Source: Cercis canadensis (taxonomy: Eukaryota; Streptophyta; Magnoliopsida; Fabales; Fabaceae). From it: a stretch of DNA of 64,000 bases. The DNA is taken from contig QAOA01004158.1 of NCBI GenBank assembly GCA_003255065.1, positions 89,541-153,540 on the forward strand, in the 5' to 3' direction. Positions 24,051 through 36,876 of this stretch are shown here, piece by piece. Both the position numbers and the translations under genes were made by a program. How positions within the stretch are numbered: the stretch's first letter is position 1; each line of letters opens with the position of its first letter. Under the pieces are notes generated by a model. The model searched no databases. It was not told the DNA's origin and worked only from the letters and a program-made list of their open reading frames with translations.

Positions 24051-27000
24051 TTATTTATTCTTATAGTCCCACAAGATACAACGTGGATCCGCCCGTGGAT
24101 TAGTCTGCTTATGAAAATTGCGATCCTTTGGGGATGTTATCTTCCCTCCTAAGCCTGCCTGACGCATCATCTCTGCATTATGCACTTCTCATTGTCAATA
24201 AATCAGAAAGTATAAACATATCCAAATTCATGTATCTCTTACCAAAATAGTAGAGGGAAAATTATGTAAGACAAAAGAAACTAGAAGTCAAGATTCTTAA
24301 ACAGGTTTGGATTCAGGAATATGCTCATCTATTTTCAGACTATTTTTATAAAATGCACTTCTTTTACAAACTTAAAGTCTGTTTACAGATTATTGAGCAA
24401 AGAAAGGGACAAGCATAGTAAATGTTGAAAAGAACTTGGATGATATCTGAAAATTCATGTCCATGACAAATGAATTTTCCTATGAAACTCATCTCGAGAA
24501 ATTTAAACTTCTGCCTTCTAGGGGTTAGGGTTAGAACTGGTCCTAACCAACAAAAAAAAAAATCTGTTTAATTAAAGGCAAATGTAACACTAGAATTAAG
24601 GAAAATGTAACACTAGAATATTTTCCACTTTCCATTCTTCTCACTGGCCATTTGAGCCAGGGATCAAAGCTCATTGCAGCAGGTGGGATAGCAGGAAAGG
24701 CTATAGAACGTCTTTGATGATGATTTTCTCATTCTTACAAAATATTTATATTTTATAAGCATGTGCATCTGGNAGGACACAGATTTAGAAAATCTTGGAC
24801 AGTTGAAACCCTTTTAAGCTGAATTAAGGAAAATGTAACACTAGAATATTTTCCACTTTCCATTCTTCTCACTGGCCATTTGAGCCAGGGATCAAAGCTC
24901 ATTGCAGCAGGTGGGATAGCAGGAAAGGCTATAGAACGTCTTTGATGATGATTTTCTCATTCTTACAAAATATTTATATTTTATAAGCATGTGCATCTGG
25001 TACCTGTAATCTGTCATGGCCATTCTAAAGGGACCAATACCGTGGTCCTCATACCAGCAGAAAGACAAGAAAAAGTGCATTTCTAATCATTAGAGAAAAT
25101 GAAAACTTGCCTCGCTTTCTCTCAAGCTCTTCAGCAAGTTCTTCTTTCCATTTCCGCTGTCTCTCAGAGAAGCTTGAGCTGCAGATGGCAATATTACCAT
25201 TCTTTGATTTTAGTACAGAAGGCAGATTCTATTTGAAAAATTAAGCAGGCACAGGATACCTACCTAGCACTAAATGATTCCATCTGAGCATCATGAAGAA
25301 CTTCTTTCCATTCGTTAAGCTCAGATGGCTGGATTTCCTGCAAAGGTCGACCATGTGCACCACTAACTTTTGATCGATATCTGTTATGACTACCAGAGCT
25401 TGCAAGATTGGCACCATCAGCCACCGAGAATCGTCTGCTAGCCTGACTAGGTGACTTGCTATTTGGTGTTATATTCAAGGCATCTGAAACAATTTCATTG
25501 TGTGCAATGGCAACAGATGCAGGAGGAACAGCTGCATTCGATACACTAAAGAATTCTGTTTGGAGTTTCTTCAGTTCCAATGCCTGAAAAAATGTAATAA
25601 AGACAGGAAAAATTTATAATTCTATCATGCCAGATTTCAAGGAGAAGGCAAATAAACCAACAAAAAGTATAAACTATATTGTCTCAACAGCAATTTAATA
25701 AAGATATCTGTGTACTCAAATAGTACCTTTTCATCCAGGAAAGCTCTAATTTTTGACTCAGTGACTTCATCATCATCCTCAGCACCTAAAGGTTCACTTG
25801 GAGAAGAGACGTTGTTCTCCACCTCTAGAGATACTTCAGGGCTTCTAGTAGTCTTGCTCATTGTTTGATCAGGAGACAAGTTCACTCTGCTTTTCTCCAT
25901 ATTTAGATTTTCATCAAACTTGCATGGCCACTCTTCCATAGGTTCACACATAGGATTGAAACTCTATTCCAGTAGCATATCAGCCCATTGTTATTGGAAA
26001 AAACTAATCATAAGACATCTAAAACACTTGAAGAATAAGAAACATACTTGCTACCTTTATGTCATCAGATGCAAAGAAAGACTTCGACTTTACTAATGCA
26101 CCAACCACAAGATCATCTTGATCATCAATCTGACACATGTCATCATCATCAACTGTTCCTCGGTAGGAACCTGCTTTTAGAAGACTTTCAGGATATACAG
26201 TTGAGCACCTAATGCTATCCATCTGACAGACATCCTTTAGACTTGTGCAGGTTGATCCCCTGATCACAGAATCCGTACTGCATTACAAAAATAGGATCAT
26301 AGTTGATAACCAAAAACCCATGAAAACTTAAGAAGTTCCATAAACATCAGATGATATACTTACAGGTTTCTAGAGTTCATCCCAGATGCTGCCATCGGAT
26401 TACAAGGTTCCTGACATTAAAAAAAAGGTTCATTTGAGAATCATGGTCAAAGAACATTTCTACCATTTAAATCCATTGTGGTGATACTCAGTACTAACCC
26501 CAACAGAACTGTGTAAAATTGGATGTGTGTCCTGACACTTGCCGGTGATAAATGGATGCTGCAGATGATAAGCAGGATCACTATCATGAGTATGAGTGAA
26601 AAGCCAAGCTGAAAACAAAGTAAATTTATTTGTGTGTATGTGATCTCATTGCATATTATGTAAGTTTGCTGAAGAATAGAACAATGCGAAGGGTCACCTG
26701 TAACAATTCTGATGCAGATGGCCTTAGATCTGGTTCCCTGCCACCACAAATTGATGGGTAGTGGGTTAAAACTAAAAGTATCTAATAATATTGGTACACT
26801 CAACCTAAATGTTAAAATGTACCACCGGCTCTTTCAAAAATAATAGTGGTCACCGGTCAGATTTAAACAGAGGGACAGGATACAAAAAAATGGTAGGAAA
26901 TCTATATGTAACGTACTTCTGTAAGCATTTCAACAAAAAATCCTTTGCCTCAGCAGAAAGATGTTCAGGTATGGGTGGATGAGATTTAGTTGTCCCAATG

Positions 27001-30000
27001 TGGAAAAGAGCAGCAACCTGAAAGAAAGAACAGTTTAAGTAAGCAAACTCTTTAAAACATCAAGACTGAAAGGGAGAGATCAACTCATGGAAGTGAATGA
27101 TAAATTAGATCAATATGGTAAGTACCTCCTGATACTGTTGGCTCCATGGAGGCTTCCCAGTGGCCATCTCTATCACGGTGCAACCAACACTCCATATATC
27201 AGCAGAGCTAAGAAATAACAATCCAAGAGTCAATGAAACGTAGTCAAGTATACCTTACCCACTCTTGAATCATAGGTCTGAAGCACAATGAAGTAATTTA
27301 GTCAAACATACGCTCCAAAATGAAGTAAATAAGAAACTCAGAAACCTAATAATTTACCTTGCTTAACGCAAGTTTTTCAACAAATCAAACAATATTCGGA
27401 AAACTAACATTAACTAAACATGCAATTTACAAGCTCAAATGATTTTCTTAAACTTCTAAAAAAATGAAAAAAAAAAAAACTCAAGACTAATTCATTTTCA
27501 AGTGCATGGAAACTTCTAAATACATAAATCTTAAGGCAGACACAAATTTGAAAATTTGAAACTGTTATATATTAGAGCATAGGCCTGAATGCGGGTCCTT
27601 AAATAGGTCATCTGGTGCTTTGAGGTGGATGTGGGAGAGAAAGAAACACAGAACAGCAACTTAAGGCATGTATCAGGTTCCAGGCACGTTCTGTTACACA
27701 TTGTATAGAACATCAAAGGTATAATCTCATAAAATAATATGCAACATGGAACTTATAAGATGGATGGCCTGTTGGATCACAAATTACGCTACTTACACAA
27801 GTCTTACTCCCACAAAAGTGTACAAAAGTAGGTTCCTCGTTTAACTTCAACAGAAAAGATTAAGTGGGACTACTAGAACTAACATGGGGTCGTTTGTAGT
27901 TTTGTACGGTTGTCCACAACTGTGAATGCAAGAGTTGTGTATATGGCATCTCTCTTGAACCACAACTGGATGAAGTTTTTTTTCCTTTTTGGCTGAATAT
28001 AATTGGATGGATTAGAAATACTAGTATTCAGCCAACATTATATTCTCTGAGATTGAACTTAAGCTAATACAGATAACTTAACGTACACATTCATATGTAA
28101 ATATAGCTATGTCTATGCATTTCACGTTCTAATTGATGATTGTTATTCTAGTCATTGAAAGTAATTGTTTATTTTACAAGTTCTTCTGTATCGAATATTT
28201 CTAGTTATAGATAAATGCACAAATGTTCATTCTAAATTAGTTTAAAAATGTTTGTCTTGTTATCTGTAAATAAGAATAAGTAAAATATCACGTAAGTTTC
28301 TTTTATAGTTCAAATATTGTCTAAAAATATGATGTGTACATTATATATTTTTTGGGAAGCTCATGAACAAAAATTTATGCATCCTGCATTTAGGAAGAAA
28401 ATATATGCTAAAAGATCCATTAATTGCTTCTAGATGGATTCAAGTTAAGTGATAAACACATAAATGAATGGTATATATCAAGGATGCATCAAAGTTTTAG
28501 ATATATTGATATCTTCTACCAATGTTCATGTGGTATGAGATCAGATAATATCCAATTTAATGTCCTTGCCATTAGTTATTTGATGCCAAAGAGCACTACA
28601 AAAACAAAAGAAAGCAAAGAATGGGAAAAAAAAAAAGTTCTAACTAGCACGCTGTGCTTATATGGCCTATATTATGAGGCATGTCAAATATAAATTTCAG
28701 TGCAATCTGAAAGTTTTCATAACAACCATGTTACAACACACAATTCTTCCCAATCATTCTATTTCTGAGAAGTAACTTAGTTACTATTTCTTTTGGAAAA
28801 TAAATATTTTGACATATAAACCTTGTGAAATATTTGGACAAATGTGGCCAATTTTTACTAAGAGTTGATTATATACTTACAAGCTATGTCCTGTCTGCAG
28901 AATAACTTCAGGAGCCATCCAATATGGAGTACCCTTCATTGATTTTGCACCATTAATGGTAGCCTATATCAATCAAAAATCTTTAGATGTCATTGTCACA
29001 AACAAGGTACAGAAGAAGCTTCTGAGTGCATAATGAACAACTAAAACGACAAATTCATACCAGCTCAACAACTTTCTTGGATGCACCAAAGTCTGCGAGC
29101 TTAATGCATCCTTTATTATCAACTAGAATGTTTGCACCCTATATCAAATAAACCATTTACCAATAAGAGAGGGAGGAAAAGACAGAGATAAAGAGAGAAA
29201 TTATTCTAACGGGGAAAGCAGAGTACCTTAATATCCCTGTGAATAATTCCATTCTTGTGAAGATATTCAAGGCCCAGTAATAGTTGTTTCGTATACATTA
29301 TTATAACCTGTTTGAAAAAAGGACCTCCCATGAAGCAACGAGAGAACTAGAACACATAGAGTCTCTATATGTGTTGGGACGGAATAAACACTTACAGACT
29401 CGGGGAAGGATCCAAATTTCCCCAATAGTGATGAGATAGATCCACCAGGTACAAATTCCAAGAGAATATTCAAGGAATCCTCCTCTCTAGCAGTTCCCAA
29501 GTATCTCTAAAGAATCAAAACATAGAAAAGAAAAAGGATTACTAGATTAGAAATCAATCAAACAATATCATTCACATAATAAAACTATACTCACAACAAT
29601 ATTTGGATGTTTAAGATTCTTCAGAAGCTTCACTTCTTCTTCGAGCTCCCGAATATGAGCCTGATTAAATGAGATAAAAAATAAACTGCATATAAATTAT
29701 GTTCAACATAGGATAGTCACAAAAAAATGCCACCACCTTACTTAAAACAAGCATAATGCATCATGGTTATTTCACATTAAGTTCAATTATCATTTGTAAA
29801 TTTGTTTCTTTGCAGTAAGCATTAAATTAGGATATTAGAATTGGAGCTGCTATTTTCACATCCTATTTTGCTAATGCTACATCCAATTTAATATCTAAAT
29901 ATAATATAGACTAAATTACTCTTATTTAATATGGAAAGTTTTTAAAATTAACTAATCATGATATTTTCTTTCTAACTCTTATTAATGGTGGCTTCATTTT

Positions 30001-31442
30001 TTTTTTTTTTTTTTACAATTATCTCCAATCTCATTCTTTTGTAAAAGTTAAACAAGAGAAAACACAATAAAATAGGAAGAAGAGAGACTTTATTACAATT
30101 TTAATATTTTTCAGTTTTATTCTTTTTTCAATTTTTATTGACATTATAACATCCATTCAGGTGCTTTCTTCCAACTTTCTGATTGGTTTAATTTAACCGG
30201 GGTGTTCAATATGCGCCCAACCACGTATCTCTCCGTGTTCAGAGCTTGGTTTAACCAAGTGCATTATAGCTTGCTAGTTCAGAAGCCTGCTCATCTAAAC
30301 AGCATTATAAGAACCATTCACACAATATTCTCTAATCGAACCTTGTCAAAGAACATTGACGATAAATCATGCTAGTTGTAAATAGCAAATAAATGTTTAT
30401 CTTACTATTCTTACGTCCACACTTTCTCACCACTATGACACCATTTAAATATGAACCATTTAGAAAAAGAAGTTTTAAATAAATTAATTCAGTTGAATCT
30501 ATAAAATGAAAATTTAACTTAGCCCACTTTGAAGAAAGGGACTGTGTGTTTAACATTACTCATAGCCAAATATACAGCAGTTAATAAGAGAGAAGGCTTT
30601 GGCGCAGGTTTTCTTTCAAAGATGACAGATTACAAGATAAGTGAACCTTAACTATTCAAGGCAAGCAGGGAAAAAAGAGTATATATAGAGAATATCGATA
30701 TTCCACATGTTTTGGCAAACAAGAATGGCAAATTGCCTTAGCACAGAAAAGAATCACAGGATCTATTCATTCATCTCCATCAAAGCTAGAAGTTGTGTTT
30801 TCTCTTGTTTAGCTTTTACAAAATAATGAGATTGGAAATAATTGTTAAAAAAATTTAGCCACAAGAGCTAAAAAAAATATCATAATTAGTTAATTTTAAA
30901 AACTTTTTATATTAAATAAAGATAATTTAGTCTACATCATATTTAAACATAAATAAAGTGTGACATTGACCAAATGGGGTGGGTAAATAGCTGCTTTCTA
31001 TTAGAATTATGCAAAATACCATATTTACCTGTGTTTTCTCTTTTGAAGCGTTATTTGCCGCGATTAAAACCTACAACCACAAATCAGTTCATCACCAATT
31101 CTGCAATTCAAATAGGGGAAATGAAAATTACATTAATAAAACTAATAAAGTTACCTGCTTTACAGCAATAAGCTCTCCGGAATCAAGTTTCATTCCCATA
31201 TAGACCCGACCAAACGCACCACAACCAATCAACTCACCCTTCCGCCACCGGATCGGAGGCGCGTTGTCTTTCGGAACCGGCAGCAGAGCCCTGACCCGTG
31301 GCTGAGAGAACAGCCCAATTCGCGATTTGCGAATGCTGGAGCCAATCTTATCAACGAGGCCACCAAACCCTCCATCGTCACCGGCACCGCTTGTGCTTCT
31401 GAAAACCAAGGATCGGCGAACCGATCCCAGAAACTCTTGCAT
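24051..31442 (-). CDS. NPK1: NPK1/ANP-type MAP kinase kinase kinase, 17 exons, 682 aa
   Basis: Exons (minus, 5' to 3'): 31442-31155, 31070-31029, 29660-29595, 29506-29396, 29307-29227, 29138-29061, 28963-28881, 27207-27126, 27017-26917, 26737-26698, 26558-26499, 26410-26364, 26277-26055, 25963-25727, 25583-25264, 25178-25111, 24172-24051. They join in frame to 682 residues, close to NPK1 and Arabidopsis ANP1. The N-terminus [16 protein letters not shown] is typical of the family. The kinase domain spans about 67-327: glycine loop GCGAFG 73-78, Lys95, HRDIK 192-196, DFG 212-214 and a GTPYWMAPE activation-segment end. The C-terminal half is the regulatory region with a basic, helical segment near 620-645; in NPK1 this half binds the NACK1 kinesin. 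Family role: activates the MAPKK-MAPK cascade for phragmoplast expansion in cytokinesis, and stress signalling. Intron 16 has a GC donor. Intron 2 is mostly a transposon. The splice model is by eye. Confidence 0.92.
24593..25000. repeat. N-associated direct duplication (180 bp x2), likely assembly artefact
   Basis: 24593-24772 is repeated at 24821-25000. The single N is at 24773, followed by 47 unique bases (24774-24820). The block lies inside intron 16 of the MAPKKK gene, so it does not alter the protein, but it inflates that intron. Confidence 0.8.
29843..30999. mobile_element. MULE-like non-autonomous element in MAPKKK intron 2 (about 1.16 kb)
   Basis: Inverted arms of about 150 bp: the left arm (29843-29995) reads agctgctattttcacatcc and tagactaaattactcttatt; the right arm (about 30850-30999) is its reverse complement with moderate divergence. 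A perfect 9-bp direct repeat, ATTAGAATT, flanks it (29834-29842 and 31000-31008; the preceding T also matches). It accounts for most of intron 2 (29661-31028), and its target duplication ends 20 bp from the exon 2 boundary. The interior has no recognisable transposase. Long TIRs with a 9-bp duplication fit Mutator-like elements. Confidence 0.85.
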
Positions 31443-31620
31443 CGGATTTTGCTCCCAATGATTTGGTAGGATTGCAAAGAATTGCTACTTTCCAGGCTAG
31501 GGTTTGGTGAAGTTCATTCCTCACAGGAACTGAGAGTGAGAGTGGAAATTTTGAAGGAGGGAAAGGAAGAAGGAAGAGTTTTCAAAATCTGGTAGATGAC
31601 GGTAACGGTCTTATTGTGAT
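31443..31620 (-). promoter_or_regulatory. 5' UTR / promoter-proximal region of the MAPKKK gene
   Basis: Immediately upstream of the minus-strand ATG (31440-31442) the sequence is more GC-rich than the surroundings and purine/pyrimidine skewed (about 31540-31590), as expected of a transcribed leader. No clear TATA box was identified. Confidence 0.35.
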
Positions 31621-31751
31621 TTGTGACCAGTATTTTTATTTTATTTTATTGCGTGGCCACCTGGATTGTCGGCACTCGTGTTTTTCTCCACTATTTTAAC
31701 ATTTTTGGCATTTACGCCCTTCCATGATATTCGGCACCCAATATATTAATT

Positions 31752-32173
31752 GAAAAAAAATCTTAAAAACTTATTTGAACTATGCTCTTATTATATTTTA
31801 TCCCTATGCTTAAAAAACGTAAAAAAAATCTNAAAACCTCTTTGAACTTTTAAAATGTGCACTTTACTCCCACGACCCTAACGCCCGTCCATTAATGGAT
31901 AGAAGAAGAGATTTGAAAATTATAATTTGACCTCAAAACTCTTTGAATATTAATTTTTGATCCATTTTTTATAAATTTATTTTCATTTATACCTTTATAA
32001 AATTATACTATGACCCAGATTAATCACATTATGTGCACATTAATAGACAGACATTAGGGTTGAGGGGTAAAGTGCACATTTTGAAAGTTCAATGAAGTAT
32101 TTCCTACGTTCTTAAAACATGAGGAGAAAGTGCAATAAGAGCATAGTTAAAGGAAATTTTTAAGACTTTTCCC
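31752..32173. mobile_element. Long-TIR non-autonomous transposon (element 4, 422 bp)
   Basis: Starts GAAAAAAAATC and ends GACTTTTCCC, with inverted arms of about 140 bp that include tgcacttta/taaagtgca and gtccattaat/attaatagac. An 8-bp direct repeat, TATTAATT, flanks it at 31744-31751 and 32174-32181. Same family as element 3: its right interior matches the reverse complement of the left interior of that element, including a gacccagattaatcacat stretch. It lies between the divergent MAPKKK and carrier genes. An N sits at 31832. Confidence 0.8.
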
Positions 32174-32562
32174 TATTAATTATTAATTAATTAATTAAGT
32201 GAGTAAACTCAAAAATGTAAATCCCAATTTGAACAATCAATTAATTAATTTTTTAATATTCTCTTTAAGGAGTTGGTTTATATGGAAATAAAGNACATTA
32301 TGTGCACATTAATAGACAGACATTAGGGTTGAGGGGTAAAGTGCACATTTTGAAAGTTCAATGAAGTCTTTCCTACGTTCTTAAAACATGAGGAGAAAGT
32401 GCAATAAGAGCATAGTTAAAGGAAATTTTTAAGACTTTTTCCTATTAATTATTAATTAATTAATTAAGTGAGTAAACTCAAAAATGTAAATCCCAATTTG
32501 AACAATCAATTAATTAATTTTTTAATATTCTCTTTAAGGAGTTGGTTTATATGGAAATAAAG
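32026..32562. repeat. N-flanking direct duplication (268 bp x2), likely assembly artefact
   Basis: 32026-32293 is repeated almost perfectly at 32295-32562 with one N (32294) between. The first copy includes the right arm of element 4, so the second right arm (32295-32442) is probably not a real extra transposon arm. Confidence 0.85.
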
Positions 32563-33560
32563 AGAAAATTACTTCTAGTTCTCTTTTCAATTTATTGAAT
32601 TACATGAATCTCTTCTCTATTTAGAAAACTCACAATTTTTTTTTTTTACTAATTTAACATATTTCTCAACTTTGTTTATAAAATAATCATATTATCATGC
32701 TCAATCTAAGATAATGCATAGAAACCAATTATCATTTAGTTTTAATGTCTTTTGGTCTTATACATGGGGACTGCGGAAACTTAGGGGTGGTGTTCTGAGC
32801 ACTAGAAGTCTAGAAGGCAAATTGTCATTTTTACTCTTTTTTTTTGGTTTGATTACTTTTACACACACATTATAGAAAGAAAAAAAAACTTTGATGTCTC
32901 TACAAAAGTATCATACAACTTATTTATTTATTTTTATTAGAAGATAAGCTAGTTTATCTTCTACTAAAATTTCATCTAACTCTCAATAAAATTTGAATAT
33001 ATAAATTTCATGATGAATACTTAACCATTTGAATGTTTTTTTAGGACTTATTTAAATTTATTTAAACCTTAATATAAAAATTATCAAAATAGATTTTTTT
33101 CTAAATTAAAAATCTTAAATTCAAATGATAAAATATTTTGTTTTACGAAAATAAAACTTAATCTGTCGATGCATCTAATTCGCGGTATGGCAGTAGCAGT
33201 CAATCAGAGAAGCCCCATTCCTTCACGTTTCGATTCCCAAAAAGGCACTCGACACTGAAGCTGAAACCAACCCAATCCTTGTCTTCTTTCCTTGACTTAG
33301 CTGCTCTCTGCTTTTCTATCATTCCCTTCTGAATTTACAATGCGCAAAGCCAGCAACTTCCTGCTTCTCAACCTTTCCCATACCCTTCCTTGCTCGATTC
33401 ATGGCTGTTTATGCATTCTCAATTTCACATCCTTTCACTTCATTTCCATGAATTCCCAATTCCCTTCTGCTCAGTAAGCGTCAAGTTTGCGTTTTGTTAT
33501 TCTATTTCATCTTTTTGTTCATTCATTCCATTATTTGTGCATTTGGGTTCCTGAGAGAAG

Positions 33561-35928
33561 ATGGCATTTGATCTGGAATCCTTGTCAGAAGCAACATCTG
33601 GTGCAATTGGGTCCCTTGTTAGCACCACCATTTTGTACCCACTTGATACTTGCAAGACCAAATATCAAGCTGAAGTTCAAGCTCATCATCAGCGAAAATA
33701 TAGGTTGAATTGTAGAACCATTTTACCTTTTGGGTCCATCGTAATTATATATTCCAAGAAATATATACTGATTCTTTCTTTAATAATATTCTATTTTCCT
33801 GTTCAATTTTGTTACTTGATGAGTTAAATTACTAGTGATAGTTGTAGCAGCTTGCTGCAATATTTTCTTTCTTTCCTTTTCTTTTACATCAAACAAGTTG
33901 GGATTTCAAGGTATAGCCCCCAGCCTAGCCCTGTTGATGTGCAAGTAGAACAGCAAAGCCGGTTCCTGCCACTTAAAGTTGGACCTTTTCTGCTCGTCAT
34001 TGCTGATTAGGGTAGAAAAGTGTAGCAAGTAGAAGTTAGTATAGGAGCAAAAAAAATAACTTAGCGAGGAAACTTTGTTTATTAGGGGAAAAACTCAATC
34101 TGCTGTCCAACCAGTGACATGGCAGTTGCCAATTTCACTGGTCTGCTTTTGCATTCGTCATGGTGCACCAGGCAAAATTAGCTAGTAACTTATGCTTATT
34201 TGATTTGTTTTCTCTGACCCACGTAGGAATATTTCTGATGTTTTGTGGGAAGCAATTTCTACCCGTCAAGTGCTTTCATTGTACCAAGGCCTCGGGACAA
34301 AAAATGTGCAGTCCTTCATTTCGTCGTTTCTTTATTTCTATGGATACAGCTTCTTTAAGAAGCTATACATGAAGAAAACTGGAAGCAAGACTATTGGAGC
34401 ACAAGCAAACTTACTTGCTGCTATTGCTGCTGGGGCCTGTACAATAGTAGTAACACAGGCAAGTCTTGATCGTAATTTTCTCAGATATAAATTGTTGTTA
34501 ATTACACGTTATGTGCTTCTTGCAGTTTTGTTAATTAAGCGAGGTGCCATAAATTGCTGAATGAAGTCAACTTTTTTCCTTTGGTAATTGCCATGCTGCT
34601 GGCATAAAAAAATTGAGGATTGAAAGTGGAATATGATATGATCAATTGATTCTAGATTTGGATTCAGTCATATTACATGACTTGTGTTCGATTCATCTGA
34701 ATCATGCATTTAACTTAAAGCTCATTTGAACCGTTGACAATGTACTGCCATACAAGCATTTTCTCTCAACATGAGTCATGTTACATGACCAGATCCAAAA
34801 CCATTAATTCTCTGCATTCTGTCGAGTAGACTCTTCAATTCTATAACAGCTGCGAAACAAATAGACCAATCCCTGCTTGCTTGAATTCAGTGTCCAACTC
34901 CTTGCTTTCTTTGCTCTTAGGCACAAAATCTTCACTTCAGTAACCATGGCCTCTACCCTATGATATTTAACATCTGCTTGTATTTTACAGCCCTTAGATA
35001 CAGCATCCTCAAGGATGCAGACAAGTGAATTTGGAAAATCCAAGGGATTCTGGAAGACCCTTTCAGAGGGTACATGGAGTGAGGCATTTGATGGTCTTGC
35101 CATATCTATTCTTTTAACAACAAACCCAGCTATACAGGTATCTGATCCTTCATAGTTTTATGTATACAACTAAAAGCTAGAGAGAATCTGTTTCATCCGT
35201 ATTATTTTCAGATTGGCTTGCATTAGAGGACAACCCAAGCTCTGACTAGAATATATTTTTTCTCAACAGTATACTGCATTTGATCAGCTGAAACAGAGAA
35301 TACTGAAGGGCAAGATGAGCAAGAAAACAGGTACAAAGTCATCTCCGGAAGTTCTTTCTGCCTTTTCTGCTTTCATGTTGGGTGCTGTCTCAAAATGCGC
35401 TGCTACGTGCTTGACATACCCAGCTATCAGGTGGATAGTCAATTCAATTTATCATCCCCAAGTATTCTATGACTTGTATTAGGTGATCTCAGAAATATGA
35501 TGCAAAAGGAGTAAAAACCAAAATTCTTTTATACAGATCTACAGTTTCTGCAGATGAATCTTTTGAAATATAAGTAATGCATTTTCTACATTTCTTTGGT
35601 TTATGCCACTTTGCTGGCTTGCTGATGCTAGTTGTTTTTAACTGCCTATAGGTGTAAGGTCATGATTCAGGCTGCTGAATCAGATATTGATGGGAGTGAA
35701 GATCAGCGGAAGGAACAGAGGACAATCTCTGGTGCATTCTATACTATTTTAAGAAGAGAAGGCCTGCTGGGATTTTTCAAAGGATTGCAGGCGCAGATAT
35801 TGAAAACTGTTCTAAGCGCAGCATTGCTTCTGATGGTAAAGGAGAAGATCACGAAGACCTCATGGATTCTGATACTCATGATCCGACGATATCTGTTTGT
35901 CAATCAGCCCAAATTAAAGAGCGCTTGA
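33561..35928 (+). CDS. PNC1: Peroxisomal adenine nucleotide carrier, 5 exons, 319 aa
   Basis: Exons 33561-33703, 34227-34458, 34991-35137, 35270-35430 and 35652-35928 join in frame to 319 residues, close to Arabidopsis PNC1 (about 320). Three mitochondrial-carrier-family repeats are marked by PLDTCK (27-32), PLDTAS (126-131) and PAIRCK (225-230). The N-terminus [16 protein letters not shown] and the C-terminal [15 protein letters not shown] resemble the plant PNC group. Known role: exchanges cytosolic ATP for AMP/ADP across the peroxisomal membrane, feeding acyl-CoA synthetases in beta-oxidation. Intron 2 has a GC donor (CAG|GCAAGT at 34456-34461). Transcribed divergently from the MAPKKK and convergently with the GPI-protein gene. 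PNC1 and PNC2 cannot be separated by eye. Confidence 0.93.
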
Positions 35929-36825
35929 TTTGTGGTGAATATCTTCAATCAAGTTCTCATACATGAAGATGCAGCACTTGACTCTGTCAATTATGGAGAA
36001 AACTTAAGGACATATGCAAAAAATATGAGCAGATTTGGTGGTTAAAATGGTGCAAAGAAGAAATTTGCAAATTCATATCAAGAGAGCCTTTCTCATCTAA
36101 TCTGCTTTTCTCTCATTTAAGGCTTGTCTCTTGTGGTGTCTGTGTATCATGCAAGATTAGTCAAGCTTAGAAAGGAAATGGCTCTTTATATGCCTGTAAG
36201 ATTACAAGATGCAAACTATAAATTAGTTACCTTTTGACAAGGTTATGCTTCTTTGAGTAAATGCAAGGGAATTGTTGCTTAAGCACTTCAATTTTCTTCC
36301 TTTCTTGACAGTGATCAATTCCAGAACATAGCATGAATTTATATGCTTCAGCTCAATGCGCTAAACATATAAAGGTGTGACAATCTAGAGCAAAGACGTC
36401 AACAAATAAATAATGGCAGTTCAAATTAAAAAAAGAAAAGAAAAGAAATAGAAGCTAAATACTAATAGTGCCGTTCATCACTATAAATTATTAAAACCCC
36501 ACCACCCCCAACCCCCGGAAAAAAAAAAAAAAAAAAACNGGAAAAAAAAAAAAAAAAGCTTCATTAGTGGATTGTAGTATTATATATAAGTTTAGGAGAT
36601 GAAGCTTTACAAACCAAAAGACTACCTATGTCAACTCTGTCGCACAATACTTTGTCCTTTGAACCAGTACCATTTGATTAATTTTTTTTGATTCAAATGC
36701 AATGCACTCCAAATAAATCGTTTATCCACCGCAACAACATTATATTTATCATTGAATAAAGAAATAAACCTATATCAATTTTTTTGTGTATTGTTTTGAC
36801 TTGGGTGTAAAAGTCAAAACTTAAA

Positions 36826-36876
<51 letters not shown>

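Noticed and set aside
32295-32442. Third arm or nested copy of the long-TIR element
   Set aside because: It is the second half of an N-flanked duplication and is best explained by unmerged contigs.
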